A DNA stretch of 64,000 bases, from contig NZ_DJJS01000007.1 of the NCBI RefSeq assembly GCF_002434265.1, positions 244,014 through 308,013 of the forward strand, given 5' to 3'. This DNA comes from Pseudomonas sp. UBA6562 (GTDB lineage Bacteria > Pseudomonadota > Gammaproteobacteria > Pseudomonadales > Pseudomonadaceae). Shown here piece by piece: positions 51,455 to 61,393 of this stretch (position 1 is the stretch's first letter; each line of letters starts with the position of its first letter). The translations under genes were made by a program, and so were the position numbers. The notes under the pieces are model-generated. The model saw only the letters and a program-made list of their open reading frames with translations, did no database searches and was not told the DNA's origin.

Positions 51455-51757
51455 GTTGCAGGCCTGGTAGGGCTTACAGGGGCAAGACCCGCCCACGTCG
51501 GTGGAACCCCGCCAGCGACGCCAGGCTCATAGTCTTCGTGGGCCGGCTGCCCGCCAGACGTGCGTCGCATGCGGGAGCTGGTAGCCCAGAGCCACCCTAC
51601 GCACCGTACAGCGCAGGAGCCAATGCCATAGCCATAGAACGACATGGAATAATCGATAACTTTTGGTTATTGGTAAAAGTATTTATAGAACAGGAAACTT
51701 TGGCCCCCATTCATTTAGTTGATGCATGTCAAAGCCTTGCATTCAAAGGTGTGCCTC
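51455..51757. promoter_or_regulatory. Intergenic region with LysR-type operator candidate
   Basis: These 303 bases precede the MmgE/PrpD operon. A local AT-rich block (about 51620-51740) contains the perfect inverted repeat ATAAC-TTTTG-GTTAT at 51656-51670, which satisfies the T-N11-A LysR box, followed by TATAGA (51684-51689) as a likely -10. The left end has a CTGTAAG/CTTACAG hairpin (51449-51455 with 51473-51479) at the end of the permease gene. No LysR gene is next to it. Confidence 0.5.
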
Positions 51758-53068
51758 TTGAGTATTTCCCTGAGCGGGCAGTTGGCTGACGCGCTTTTAC
51801 ACACCCGACCACGGGACGAACAACGCCAGCAAGCGCGCGAGGGTGTGGTCGATTACTTTGCCTGCTTGCTGCCGGTGCAGCTGGGTCTGCTCGACGACGC
51901 CGGCCTCGAACCGGTGCGCCGGGCGTTCCCGGCACAGCCGGGCAGCGACAACCACGCGCTGCAATTGGGCTACATGAGCCATGCGCTGGACTTCGACGAT
52001 TATCACGCCACCTTCCGCGGACACCCGAGCACGGTGGTGCTCTCGACGCTGCTAGCGCTTGCCCAGTCGTTGCCGCGCCTGGACCGCGACGCCTTCCTCG
52101 ACGCCTATGTCATCGGCGTGGAGCTGTGCGGGCGTCTGGGCAAGGCCATAGGCACCCGCCACTACGCCGCCGGCCTGCACAGCACTGCGACCCTTGGCGT
52201 GATCGCCGCCACGGGCGCGGCCTGCCGGCTGCTGCAACTGAGCGTCGAGCACACACAGGTCGCCCTGGGCTTGGCCGCTACGCAAGCGGCGGGGCTGCGC
52301 GCCCAGTTCGGCAGCGCCGGTAAGGCCCTGCACGCAGGGTTCGCCGCGCGTCAGGCCGTCGATAGCGTACGCCTGGCCCAGAGCGGCTTCGCGGCGCAGA
52401 CCGATACCGTGCTGGAGGCCTTTCTGGACATTCTCGGCCTGGGCGCGGCGCGGCCCGACGACCTTCTGGCCGAATGGGGCGTACCCTGGCGGATCAGCAC
52501 GCCGGGCCTGGAGTTCAAGCGCTATCCCACCTGCGGCGGTACCCACAGTGCCATCGAAGCGGCATTCGCGTTGCGCGCCGTCGAAGGTTTCTCGCTCGAC
52601 GCCATCGATGCCATCGAGGTCGGCTTCCCGCCCGGTGCCGACACGGCGCCGTCGATCCGCCAGGCGCAAACCGGCGTACAGGGCCGTTTCAGCCTTGAAT
52701 ATGTGATCGCCGACGCCTTGCGCAACGGCGTCATCGCCCTGGAGCGCTACGGCGAGCAGCCGGTGGAGCCGGCCATCGCCACACTGGCCGGCAAAGTACG
52801 ACGCGTGCCCGACCTCAGCGCACCGGCCGACGAACTCGATCCCGACCTGCGCTTCCATCGCGTCACGCTGCACCTCGACGATGGTCGTACCTTGAGCCAC
52901 TGCGTGACCCGCAAACAGACGGCTGCCGCGCCCACCGACGTTGTGGCCAAGCTGCGCAGCAACCTGCACGCCTTGCCCGCCGAGCGCCTCGATGCACTGT
53001 GCGCCGACCTCCAGTTGGCCGACGATGCCGCGTTGCATCGCCTGGTCGCCCTCATTCGCTGCCATTAA
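51758..53068 (+). CDS. MmgE/PrpD family protein
   Basis: Protein of about 436 residues with the MmgE/PrpD pattern: LGYMSHALDFDDYHATFRGHPS, HYAAGLHSTATLGVIAATGAA, FKRYPTCGGTHSAIEAAFAL. Family members include 2-methylcitrate dehydratase, cis-aconitate decarboxylase and iminodisuccinate epimerase, so the reaction here is open. I chose the TTG at 51758 (AAAGG 8 bases upstream); the ATG at 51722 has no ribosome-binding site. As the first gene of an operon with a flavin monooxygenase and an amino-acid importer, it probably handles an amino-acid-like carboxylate. Confidence 0.82.
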   Translation: MSISLSGQLADALLHTRPRDEQRQQAREGVVDYFACLLPVQLGLLDDAGLEPVRRAFPAQPGSDNHALQLGYMSHALDFDDYHATFRGHPSTVVLSTLLALAQSLPRLDRDAFLDAYVIGVELCGRLGKAIGTRHYAAGLHSTATLGVIAATGAACRLLQLSVEHTQVALGLAATQAAGLRAQFGSAGKALHAGFAARQAVDSVRLAQSGFAAQTDTVLEAFLDILGLGAARPDDLLAEWGVPWRISTPGLEFKRYPTCGGTHSAIEAAFALRAVEGFSLDAIDAIEVGFPPGADTAPSIRQAQTGVQGRFSLEYVIADALRNGVIALERYGEQPVEPAIATLAGKVRRVPDLSAPADELDPDLRFHRVTLHLDDGRTLSHCVTRKQTAAAPTDVVAKLRSNLHALPAERLDALCADLQLADDAALHRLVALIRCH

Positions 53069-53078
53069 GGATTTCTCC

Positions 53079-54428
53079 ATGTCCCTGCAACAGACGCCAC
53101 CCCGTCAACTGCGCCTGGGCCTATTCGTGCAAGCCCTCGGCCATCACGTCGGCGGCTGGCGCGCCGACGGCGCCCAAGGCTCGCCCACCGACGTGCAATG
53201 GTTCAGCTGGATCGCCAAGACCGCCGAACAGGGCAAGTTCGACATGTTCTTCGTCGGTGACGCCCTGGCCACCAGCGTGCACCGTCTGCCGTCGACCATG
53301 TCGCGTCTGGAACCGCTGACCCTGCTCTCGGCCCTGGCCGTGCAGACCCAGCACATCGGCCTGGCCGCCACCGCTTCGACCACCTTCGACGAGCCGTTCC
53401 ACCTGGCCCGTGCCCTGTGCTCGGTCGACCACATCAGCGGCGGCCGCATGGCCTGGAACGTGGTGACCTCGTTCTCCGCCGATGCCGCGCGCAACTTCAG
53501 CCGCGAAGACCTGCCATCCCATGCCGACCGCTATGAAGTGGCCCGCGAGTTCCTCGACGTGGCCTTCAAGCTGTGGGACGGCTGGGAGGAGGGCGCCATC
53601 GTCCGCGACAAGGCCAGCGGCCGCTACAGCGACGAGAGCAAGATCCACGCGGCCAACCACAAGGGCAAGCACTTCCAGGTGCAGGGCCCGTTGAACATCG
53701 CGCGCTCGCCCCAAGGCCGCCCAGTGATCATCGAGGCCGGCTCCTCGCCGGCCGGGCAGCAGTTGGCCGCGCAGACCGCCGAGGTGGTGTTCACCGCCGC
53801 CGCTTCGCTGGAAGAAGGCCAAGCTTTCTACCGCAGCCAGAAGCAGTTCGTCCGCGAAGCCGGGCGCAACCCCGACCACCTGCTGATCCTGCCGGGGGTC
53901 ATGCCCATCGTCGGCCGCACCCGCGAACAGGCCCAGGCGGTGTGGGACCAGCTCAACGAGCTGGTGGACATCGACAACGGTATCGAGCAGCTGTCGGCCC
54001 GCTTCGGCACCGACATGCGCGCCTACCCGCTGGACGGCCCGGTACCGGAAATCAAGCCCACCGAAGGTAGTCAGAGCCGGGTCAAGCTGCTCACCGAGCT
54101 GGCCGCACGGGAAAACCTCACCCTGCGTCAGCTGGCTGCCGTGGCCGCCGGCTCCCGGGGCCACCGGGTGATCGTCGGCACCGCCGAAGACATCGCCGAC
54201 GACTTCCAGACCTGGCTCGAACAGGGCGGCGCCGACGGTTTCAACATCATGCCGGCCGTGTTGCCCGAACAGTTGCAGCTGTTCGTCGAGCTGGTGATTC
54301 CCGAGCTGCAACGCCGCGGATTGTTCCGCACCGAATACCAATACGCCACCCTGCGTGAAAACCTGGGCCTGCCCAGCGTCACCGACAACTTCGCCGCCGT
54401 CGCCCCGACGGCCGCCGACAAGGAATGA
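53079..54428 (+). CDS. NtaA/SnaA/DszA-family FMN-dependent monooxygenase
   Basis: Luciferase-like monooxygenase of 449 residues. FVQALGHHVGGWR and WFSWIAKTAEQGKFDMFFVGDAL at the N-terminus, RMAWNVVTSFSADAARNF, YEVAREFLDVAFKLWDGWEE and GSSPAGQQLAAQTAEVVFTAA are hallmark blocks of the nitrilotriacetate/pristinamycin/dibenzothiophene monooxygenase group. It uses reduced FMN from a separate reductase, not encoded here, to cleave C-N or C-S bonds. AAGGA sits at the end of the preceding stop codon. Substrate unknown. Confidence 0.9.
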   Translation: MSLQQTPPRQLRLGLFVQALGHHVGGWRADGAQGSPTDVQWFSWIAKTAEQGKFDMFFVGDALATSVHRLPSTMSRLEPLTLLSALAVQTQHIGLAATASTTFDEPFHLARALCSVDHISGGRMAWNVVTSFSADAARNFSREDLPSHADRYEVAREFLDVAFKLWDGWEEGAIVRDKASGRYSDESKIHAANHKGKHFQVQGPLNIARSPQGRPVIIEAGSSPAGQQLAAQTAEVVFTAAASLEEGQAFYRSQKQFVREAGRNPDHLLILPGVMPIVGRTREQAQAVWDQLNELVDIDNGIEQLSARFGTDMRAYPLDGPVPEIKPTEGSQSRVKLLTELAARENLTLRQLAAVAAGSRGHRVIVGTAEDIADDFQTWLEQGGADGFNIMPAVLPEQLQLFVELVIPELQRRGLFRTEYQYATLRENLGLPSVTDNFAAVAPTAADKE

Positions 54429-54431
54429 GCC

Positions 54432-55334
54432 ATGAATAAACCTGCACTGATCAGCGCCGTCGCCGCGCTGCTGGCCGTTCCCGGCGCCTTCGCCGCGCCC
54501 GCTCCCGGCAGCGTGCCGTTCGACGCCACCGCCAAGCCCGCAGCGGATGCAAAACTGCACGCCAGCTTGCCCGAAGCGATCCAGAAACGCGGCTACATCG
54601 TCGCTGGCACCAACCCCAACACGCCGCCGACCACCTTCTACCAGGCCGACAACAAGACCCTCGCCGGCCGTGAGATCGACATCATCAGCGCCGTGGCCGA
54701 CCGCCTGGGCGTGCAACTGCAACTCAAGGACACCGGCGGCTTCGACAACATCATTCCGGGGCTCAAGTCCGGCCGTTACGACGCTGCCCTGGCGAACATC
54801 GACGCCAACGCCAAGCGTCTGGAGCAGGTGGACTTCGTCGGCTATTACAACGCCTCCAAGCTGGCGCTGATCGGCCGTGCCGACGCCAACCTCGGGCCGT
54901 TCGACAGCCTCGACGCCCTGTGCGGCCAGACGGTCGGCGCCGGTGCCGGCACCTCCCAGGTGACGCGCCTGCAACAGGCCAGCGAGGCCTGTGTGGCCGC
55001 TGGCAAGAAAGCCATCAACGTACCGATCTTCCCGGACCGCCCAGCCGGCGTGCAGGCCGTGATCAGCAGCCGCGTACCGATGTTCTTCGGCCCGTACGAG
55101 GGCCTGCGCTACCAGGCCAGCCACGTCAAGGCGCTGGCCATGGCCGGCGAGATCACCATCGAAGACACCATCGTGTCCATCGCACTGCCCAAGCAGTCGC
55201 CGCTGGGTAAACCGATCCAGGCCGCGCTCAACTCGCTGATCGCCGACGGCACCTACCAGCAGATCCTCGACAAGTGGGAAATCGGCTTCGGTGCGGTCAA
55301 GTCGGCCGGCCTCAACGAAGAAAACATCCAATGA
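54432..55334 (+). CDS. Amino-acid ABC transporter substrate-binding protein
   Basis: Family 3 periplasmic binding protein of 300 residues with a signal peptide (cleavage AFA-APAPG). SLPEAIQKRGYIVAGTNPN, LAGREIDIISAVADRLGVQLQL and YDAALANIDANAKRLEQVDFV are typical of polar amino-acid binders. It lies 3 bases after the monooxygenase stop, and its own stop overlaps the permease start (ATGA). It likely binds the substrate that the upstream enzymes process. Confidence 0.9.
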   Translation: MNKPALISAVAALLAVPGAFAAPAPGSVPFDATAKPAADAKLHASLPEAIQKRGYIVAGTNPNTPPTTFYQADNKTLAGREIDIISAVADRLGVQLQLKDTGGFDNIIPGLKSGRYDAALANIDANAKRLEQVDFVGYYNASKLALIGRADANLGPFDSLDALCGQTVGAGAGTSQVTRLQQASEACVAAGKKAINVPIFPDRPAGVQAVISSRVPMFFGPYEGLRYQASHVKALAMAGEITIEDTIVSIALPKQSPLGKPIQAALNSLIADGTYQQILDKWEIGFGAVKSAGLNEENIQ

Positions 55335-56229
55335 AGCCAGGGTTCGACGCCGACGGCGCCGGCCTGCGCATCGTCGCCAATCGCCATTGGGGGCGTTGGG
55401 CCAGTGCCGCGGTGGTGATCGCGGTGCTGGGCCTGGTGCTGCATTCGATGCTCGACAACCCCCGCTTCGAGTGGGACGTGGTGGCCGCCAACCTCACCGA
55501 AGCGTCGATCCTCGACGGTGTGCTGATGACCATCAAGCTCACCCTGATTTCGGTGGTGTTTGGTTTTGCCGGCGGAACGCTGTTGGCCCTGATGCGCCTG
55601 TCGTCCAACCCGGTGCTGGTGGCGGTGAGCTGGGGCTATACCTGGTTCTTCCGTGCGGTGCCGATGTTGGTGCAGTTGTTCCTCTGGTACAACATCGCTG
55701 CCCTCTACCCACGCCTGGCGCTGAGCCTGCCGTGGGTAGGCGAGGTGTGGAGTGCGGCCACCAACGAGGTCATCAGCCCGTTCAGCGCAGCGGTGTTGGC
55801 CTTGGTGATCCACCAGTCGGCCTATGCCGCCGAGATCATTCGCGCCGGTATCCAGAGCGTGGGCGTTGGGCAACTGGAGGCGGCCAAGGCACTGGGGTAT
55901 CGCCCCGGGCAGATCTTCCGCCAGACCGTCCTGCCCCAGGCCATGCGCACCATCCTGCCACCGGCCGGTAACGAGGTGATCGGCCAGCTGAAAACCACGG
56001 CCGTGGTCTCGGTGATCGCCTTGCAGGACGTGCTGTACTCGGCGCAGATCATCTACCAGCGCACCTATGAAGTGATTCCGCTGCTGCTGGTGGCCACTGC
56101 CTGGTACCTGTTGATGACCTCCGTGCTGTCGGTGCTGCAACACTTCATCGAAGTGCGTTTCAGCCGCGGCAACACCCAGAGCCGGCGCAACTGGCTGGGC
56201 CGTAGCGTCACCCGCCAGGAGTCCGAAGC

Positions 56230-56233
<4 letters not shown>
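55331..56233 (+). CDS. Amino-acid ABC transporter permease, HisM type
   Basis: Permease of 300 residues with five to six TM helices, a single-subunit (homodimeric) design. Conserved loops include MTIKLTLISVVFGFAGGTLLAL, WFFRAVPMLVQLF, and the EAA loop LEAAKALGYRPGQIFRQTVLP. ATGA overlaps with both neighbours fix the start at 55331 and show tight coupling. Confidence 0.92.
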
Positions 56234-56991
<758 letters not shown>

Positions 56992-57050
56992 GGACGGCCG
57001 GCCCCGCCTAAGGAGCCGGTCATTTCTCACGATTGCGCTCAAGAGTCCAC

Positions 57051-57082
57051 GGGCCTTACCGATAACCGGATAGGCCCTTTTT
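57051..57082 (+). terminator. Intrinsic terminator of the importer operon
   Basis: GGGCCT-TA-CCG, loop ATAAC, CGG-AT-AGGCCC, then TTTTTCTT: a 9-bp stem with a 2-base internal mismatch followed by a T-tract, 60 bases after the ATPase stop. Confidence 0.8.
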
Positions 57083-57122
57083 CTTGTCGCATGGAACGCG
57101 ATCCCCGTCGGATACCCTTTCC

Positions 57123-58748
57123 ATGTCGATACGCAGTTTGAACATCGCCCCTCGCGCCCTGTTGGGCTTTGCCTTCGTCGGTCTGCTGATGCTGGGGCTG
57201 GGGATCTTCTCTCTGGTGCAGATGGGCGAGATCCGCCAGGCCGGGCTCAGAATCGAATCGGTCAGCATCCCCAGCATCAAGGCGCTCAACGAACTGACCA
57301 GCGTCAACCAGCGCCTGCGTACCCTCGGCTACACCCTGCTCAGCAACCGCGACCCGCAGGCGCAGGCCGACACCCTGGCGCGCATGGACGAGCGCCACGC
57401 CCAGGCCGACAAGGCCCAGCAGGCCTACCAGGCCTTGGTGGAGGCGCCGAACGAACAGGTGATCTTCGACCATTTTGGCAAGCTGCTGGGTGAGTACCGG
57501 CAACTGGAAAGCCGTGCCCGCGACCTCAGCCGCAACGATCGTCTTGACGAGCTGCGCACGCTGCTCAACGGCGACATGCTGCACAATTCCGAGGCCATCA
57601 ACCAGGTGATGGACGAGCTGGTGCAGTTCAACACGCAGATGAGCCGGCAGAGCAACGCCGCCGCAGAAAATAGCTACCAATCGGCCATCGAGCTGGTGGT
57701 CGGTCTATTGATCTTCGCGACCTTGCTGACCTTCGCCTTTGCCTTCCTGCTCACCCGCAGCATCGTCAAACCGGTCGAGAACGCCTTGCGCACCGCCGAA
57801 TGGATCGCCTCCGGCGACCTGACCCACCCCATCGACGCCAGCGGCACCGACGAGGCTGCGCGCCTGCTGCAAGCCATGGCGACCATGCAGGCACAGCTGC
57901 GCGACACCGTGCAGCAGATCGCCGGTTCCGCCACGCAGTTGTCGTCGGCCGCCGAAGAGCTCAACAGCGTCACCGACGAAAGCGCCCGGGGCCTGGCCCA
58001 GCAGAACGCCGAGATCCAGCAGGCCGCTACGGCCGTGACGGAAATGAGCAGCGCCGTGGAAGAGGTGGCGCGTAATGCCGTGAGCACCTCGCAGGCGTCG
58101 GCCGATGCCAACCGCACGGCCGGCGACGGGCGCGACCTGGTGCTGGAAACCGTCAGCGCCATCGAGCGCATGAGCGGCGATGTGCAGGCCACCGGGCAAC
58201 TGGTCGAGGAACTGGCCGGACAGTCGCGCGACATCGGCAAGGTGCTGGACGTGATCCGCGGCCTGGCCGACCAGACCAACCTGCTGGCGCTCAACGCGGC
58301 CATCGAGGCGGCGCGGGCGGGCGAAGCCGGGCGCGGTTTTGCCGTGGTGGCCGACGAGGTACGGGCGCTGGCGCACCGCACGCAGCAGTCGACCAGCGAC
58401 ATCGAACGAATGATCGGCAGCATCCAGGGTGGTACCGAGCAGGCTGTGGAGTCGATGCGCACCAGCACCGAACGCGCCGAATCGACCTTGAACATGGCCC
58501 GCGGCGCGGGCCTGGCGCTGGACACCATCGCCACCGCCGTCTCGCAGATCAACGAGCGCAACCTGGTGATCGCCAGCGCCGCCGAAGAGCAGGCCCAGGT
58601 CGCGCGCGAGGTTGACCGCAACCTGGTGAACATCAACGACCTGTCGGTGCAGAGCGCCACGGGCGCGCACCAGACCAGCATGGCCAGTGCGGAGTTGTCG
58701 CGCTTGGCGGTGGATTTGAATGGGTTGGTGGGCAAGTTCAGGACGTGA
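57123..58748 (+). CDS. Methyl-accepting chemotaxis protein, 4HB type
   Basis: Transducer of 541 residues: TM1 (about 11-33), a four-helix-bundle periplasmic sensor (34-188), TM2 (about 189-212), HAMP (213-265) and a cytoplasmic signalling domain with the conserved hairpin tip GLADQTNLLALNAAIEAARA. There is no C-terminal CheR/CheB-binding pentapeptide (ends GLVGKFRT). The ligand cannot be predicted; 4HB receptors of pseudomonads often bind carboxylates. The ATG at 57123 gives the usual short basic N-terminus although no strong ribosome site is visible. Confidence 0.92.
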   Translation: MSIRSLNIAPRALLGFAFVGLLMLGLGIFSLVQMGEIRQAGLRIESVSIPSIKALNELTSVNQRLRTLGYTLLSNRDPQAQADTLARMDERHAQADKAQQAYQALVEAPNEQVIFDHFGKLLGEYRQLESRARDLSRNDRLDELRTLLNGDMLHNSEAINQVMDELVQFNTQMSRQSNAAAENSYQSAIELVVGLLIFATLLTFAFAFLLTRSIVKPVENALRTAEWIASGDLTHPIDASGTDEAARLLQAMATMQAQLRDTVQQIAGSATQLSSAAEELNSVTDESARGLAQQNAEIQQAATAVTEMSSAVEEVARNAVSTSQASADANRTAGDGRDLVLETVSAIERMSGDVQATGQLVEELAGQSRDIGKVLDVIRGLADQTNLLALNAAIEAARAGEAGRGFAVVADEVRALAHRTQQSTSDIERMIGSIQGGTEQAVESMRTSTERAESTLNMARGAGLALDTIATAVSQINERNLVIASAAEEQAQVAREVDRNLVNINDLSVQSATGAHQTSMASAELSRLAVDLNGLVGKFRT

Positions 58749-58826
58749 GTGGGCAGGCGCGGATTGGCTCGGGCCAGAACGGCGAACCTGACCTTAGCCT
58801 GGTCGGCATGCATTCACGGGGGGCGT

Positions 58827-59597
58827 CTACCACTCGATCGGCGTGTCGTCCCAGGCCCAGAAGCTGCCGCTGTCGGCAGGCCCATGCCGGGCGATCACCT
58901 GCAACAGGCGGTCTGCGGTGTAGGCTGGGGTGAACAGTCGTTCGGCCGGCACGTTCGCCTGGAACGGCTGGGACAACGCCGTGTCGGTCGTGCCTGGGTG
59001 CAATGAAAGCACCGTAGCCTGCGGATTCAGGCGCTTGAGCTCGATGCTGGCGCTGCGCAACAACTGGTTCAGCGCCGCTTTGCTGGCCCGGTAGCTGTAC
59101 CAGCCACCCAGATGGTTGTCGCCAACGGAGCCGACCCGCGCCGACAGCGCTGCGACAGTCGTCGGTTGCTTGCGCAACAGGGGCAGCAGGTGCTTGAGCA
59201 GCAGAATCGGCGCAAACGCGTTGCTGGCAAAGCTGGCTTGCAGCCCGGCCAAGTCCAACTGCGCCAGGGATTTTTCCGCCCTGGCGCCTTGCTGGTGCAG
59301 GATGCCCAGCGTGCATACCACAAGATTCGGCGCCGCGTGTTGGGTGCTTAGCACGGTGGCCAGTTCGGCCAACGCTTGCTCATCGCGCGCATCGCAGTCG
59401 AGGCGTTGCAGTTTCGTGCCGTGGCGGACGCTTAGCTGCGCCAGATCGGCGTTGCCGGCCGCTGTACGCGCGACTGCCCATACCCGCCGCACATCGTCGC
59501 GGTCAAGCAGGGCGCGGCACAGCGCAAGGCCGATGCCCTGGCTGGCGCCGACGATCACCACTTCGGCAGGACCGTTCAGGTCAGGAATCAGGCTCAT
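58827..59597 (-). CDS. Short-chain dehydrogenase/reductase
   Basis: SDR of 256 residues: N-terminal VIVGASQGIGLAL (NAD(P)-binding TGxxxGxG variant), active-site Ser in AALSARVGSVGDN and the YxxxK pair in GGWYSYRASKAALNQLL. NHLGGWYSYRASKAAL and PGTTDTALSQPFQ resemble CsgA/C-signal-like SDRs. The start at 59597 opens directly into the Rossmann strand. Convergent with the chemoreceptor gene; substrate unknown. Confidence 0.85.
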   Translation of the reverse strand: MSLIPDLNGPAEVVIVGASQGIGLALCRALLDRDDVRRVWAVARTAAGNADLAQLSVRHGTKLQRLDCDARDEQALAELATVLSTQHAAPNLVVCTLGILHQQGARAEKSLAQLDLAGLQASFASNAFAPILLLKHLLPLLRKQPTTVAALSARVGSVGDNHLGGWYSYRASKAALNQLLRSASIELKRLNPQATVLSLHPGTTDTALSQPFQANVPAERLFTPAYTADRLLQVIARHGPADSGSFWAWDDTPIEW

Positions 59598-59749
59598 GGT
59601 CGGTCCTCGTTCGAAAGCAGCGCCGCTGGCAGGCGCCGGGGCGGTGTAGCGTGAGGCCCGCGCTAGCCGCAATCGTTCCCGCAGGATTCCCCAAGCGCCG
59701 CGCTTTGCGGCATGCTGCACGCCCGCCTGTCATGATTCGACACACCTCC

Positions 59750-60514
59750 ATGTCCGTTTTCTATCTCAAGCTGTTGATCACACCCATGCTGATGCTGGGC
59801 ATTTCCCTGGCCGGCAAGCGCTGGGGCACACAACTGGGCGGCCTGCTGTCCGGCCTGCCGCTGACCTCGGCGCTGGTGATGCTGTTCATCGGCCTGGAAC
59901 AAGGCCCGGCCTTCGCCCTGCAAGCGGTGCCCGGCGCGTTGGCGGGATTGGCGGCAGTTCAGGCGACGTACCTGTGCTATTTCCTCATCACCCGGCGCTG
60001 CGCGGCCTGGCTGGCGTGCTGCGTGTCGTTGCCGTTCTACGGTGTCGGCGCCTGGTGCATGAGCCAGCTGGGCGGCCTGGCGTTGCCCGTGGCGGTCACC
60101 GTGGCGATGTTGGTCGCCAATCTCGTCGCCACCCGGCCCCATCCAAGCCTCGGCAGTGCCCGTCTGGTGCCGACGCCACGCTGGGTGATCCCCATGCGCA
60201 TGGCCACCGCCACCTTGCTGCTGCTCGCCATCACCACCAGCGCCGAGCGGCTGGGGCCGGTGGCGAGCGGGGTGCTGGCGCCGATTCCGGTGATCGCCTG
60301 GCCATTGATGGTGTTCGCCCATGTGCAGGGCGGGCGTTTCGAACTGGCGACCATCGTGCGCGGCAATGCCATTGGCGCCGTGGGGGTGATCGGCTTCTAT
60401 CTGGCGATGCATGCCACGATCATGGCGTGGGGCACAGGGCCGGCCATCGCGGCTGCGGTGGTGTTGGCGGTGGTGAGTACCTTTGCGCTGGCGCGGGTGG
60501 TGAACCGACGTTGA
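59750..60514 (+). CDS. Conserved hypothetical membrane protein
   Basis: Protein of 254 residues with about 8 hydrophobic helices arranged as two similar halves; FYLKLLITPMLMLGISLAGKRWGTQLGGLLSGLPLTS and LGPVASGVLAPIPVIAWPLMVFAHVQGG each contain a Gly-rich, Pro-containing loop. This internal repetition suggests a small transporter. Start uncertain: ATG 59732 is also in frame. It is divergent from the SDR gene. No named family recognised. Confidence 0.65.
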   Translation: MSVFYLKLLITPMLMLGISLAGKRWGTQLGGLLSGLPLTSALVMLFIGLEQGPAFALQAVPGALAGLAAVQATYLCYFLITRRCAAWLACCVSLPFYGVGAWCMSQLGGLALPVAVTVAMLVANLVATRPHPSLGSARLVPTPRWVIPMRMATATLLLLAITTSAERLGPVASGVLAPIPVIAWPLMVFAHVQGGRFELATIVRGNAIGAVGVIGFYLAMHATIMAWGTGPAIAAAVVLAVVSTFALARVVNRR

Positions 60515-60607
60515 CTGGCGTCGAGGCGCAGCAGCGGCCGCTCGTGCAGGGCAAACTTCGCGTCGCGCCGCCTGCCTGTGTGGGTCGATGCCTCGTACAG
60601 CGCAGGT

Positions 60608-61372
60608 TCAATGCAGCACCTGACTCAAGAACAGTCGCCCCCGCTCACTCTGCGGGCGCTCGAAGAACGCCTTGGGCGTCGCCTGCTCGACCACCGCGCC
60701 CTGGTCCATGAACACCACCCGATGCGCCACGGTGCGGGCAAAGCCCATCTCGTGGGTCACGCAGACCATGGTCATGCCGTCTTCGGCCAAACCGACCATG
60801 GTGTCGAGCACTTCCTTGACCATTTCCGGATCCAGCGCCGACGTCGGTTCGTCGAACAGCATGATCTTGGGCTGCATGCACAACGCCCGGGCGATGGCCA
60901 CGCGTTGCTGCTGGCCGCCCGAGAGTTGCCCGGGGTATTTGTGGGCCTGTTCGGGAATGCGCACCCGTTCCAGGTAATGCATCGCCAGAGCTTGCGCTTC
61001 CCGGCGCGGCATCTTGCGCGCCCAGACCGGGGCAAGGGTGCAGTTCTGCAGGATGGTCAGATGCGGAAACAGGTTGAAATGCTGGAACACCATGCCGACC
61101 TCGCGGCGGATGGCTTCGACCTGCCGGGCGTCTTGGGTCAGCTCGACGCCGCCGACGACGATGCGGCCCTCCTGGTGCTCCTCAAGCCGGTTCAGGCAGC
61201 GGAGGGTGGTCGATTTACCCGAGCCGGACGGGCCGCACAGCACGATGCGTTCGCCCTGCTGCACGCTGAGGTTGATGTTCTTGAGCACCTGGAAGTCGCC
61301 ATACCACTTGTTGACGTTTTCCATCTGGATCATGGGTTGTGGCTGCAGAGTATTGCGGATCGCTTCGCTCAT
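60608..61372 (-). CDS. Amino-acid ABC transporter ATP-binding protein (second of two)
   Basis: ATPase of 254 residues of the GltL/AapP group: Walker A GPSGSGKST, Q-loop VFQHFNLFPH, signature LSGGQQQR, Walker B MLFDEPTSALD, H-loop CVTHEMGFAR. It lies 21 bases downstream of another intact amino-acid ATPase gene on the same strand. Two ATPases in one importer operon are unusual; both have all catalytic motifs. Confidence 0.94.
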   Translation of the reverse strand: MSEAIRNTLQPQPMIQMENVNKWYGDFQVLKNINLSVQQGERIVLCGPSGSGKSTTLRCLNRLEEHQEGRIVVGGVELTQDARQVEAIRREVGMVFQHFNLFPHLTILQNCTLAPVWARKMPRREAQALAMHYLERVRIPEQAHKYPGQLSGGQQQRVAIARALCMQPKIMLFDEPTSALDPEMVKEVLDTMVGLAEDGMTMVCVTHEMGFARTVAHRVVFMDQGAVVEQATPKAFFERPQSERGRLFLSQVLH

Positions 61373-61393
61373 TTCGAACTCCTTGCCGTTCGC

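Noticed and set aside
51449..51479. CTGTAAG/CTTACAG inverted repeat as terminator of the ArsB-like gene
   Set aside because: 17-base loop and no T-tract; at best a weak structure.
53121..55331. 736-codon minus-strand open frame opposite the monooxygenase and binding protein
   Set aside because: Shadow ORF of clear plus-strand genes; Val/Gly/His-rich without motifs.
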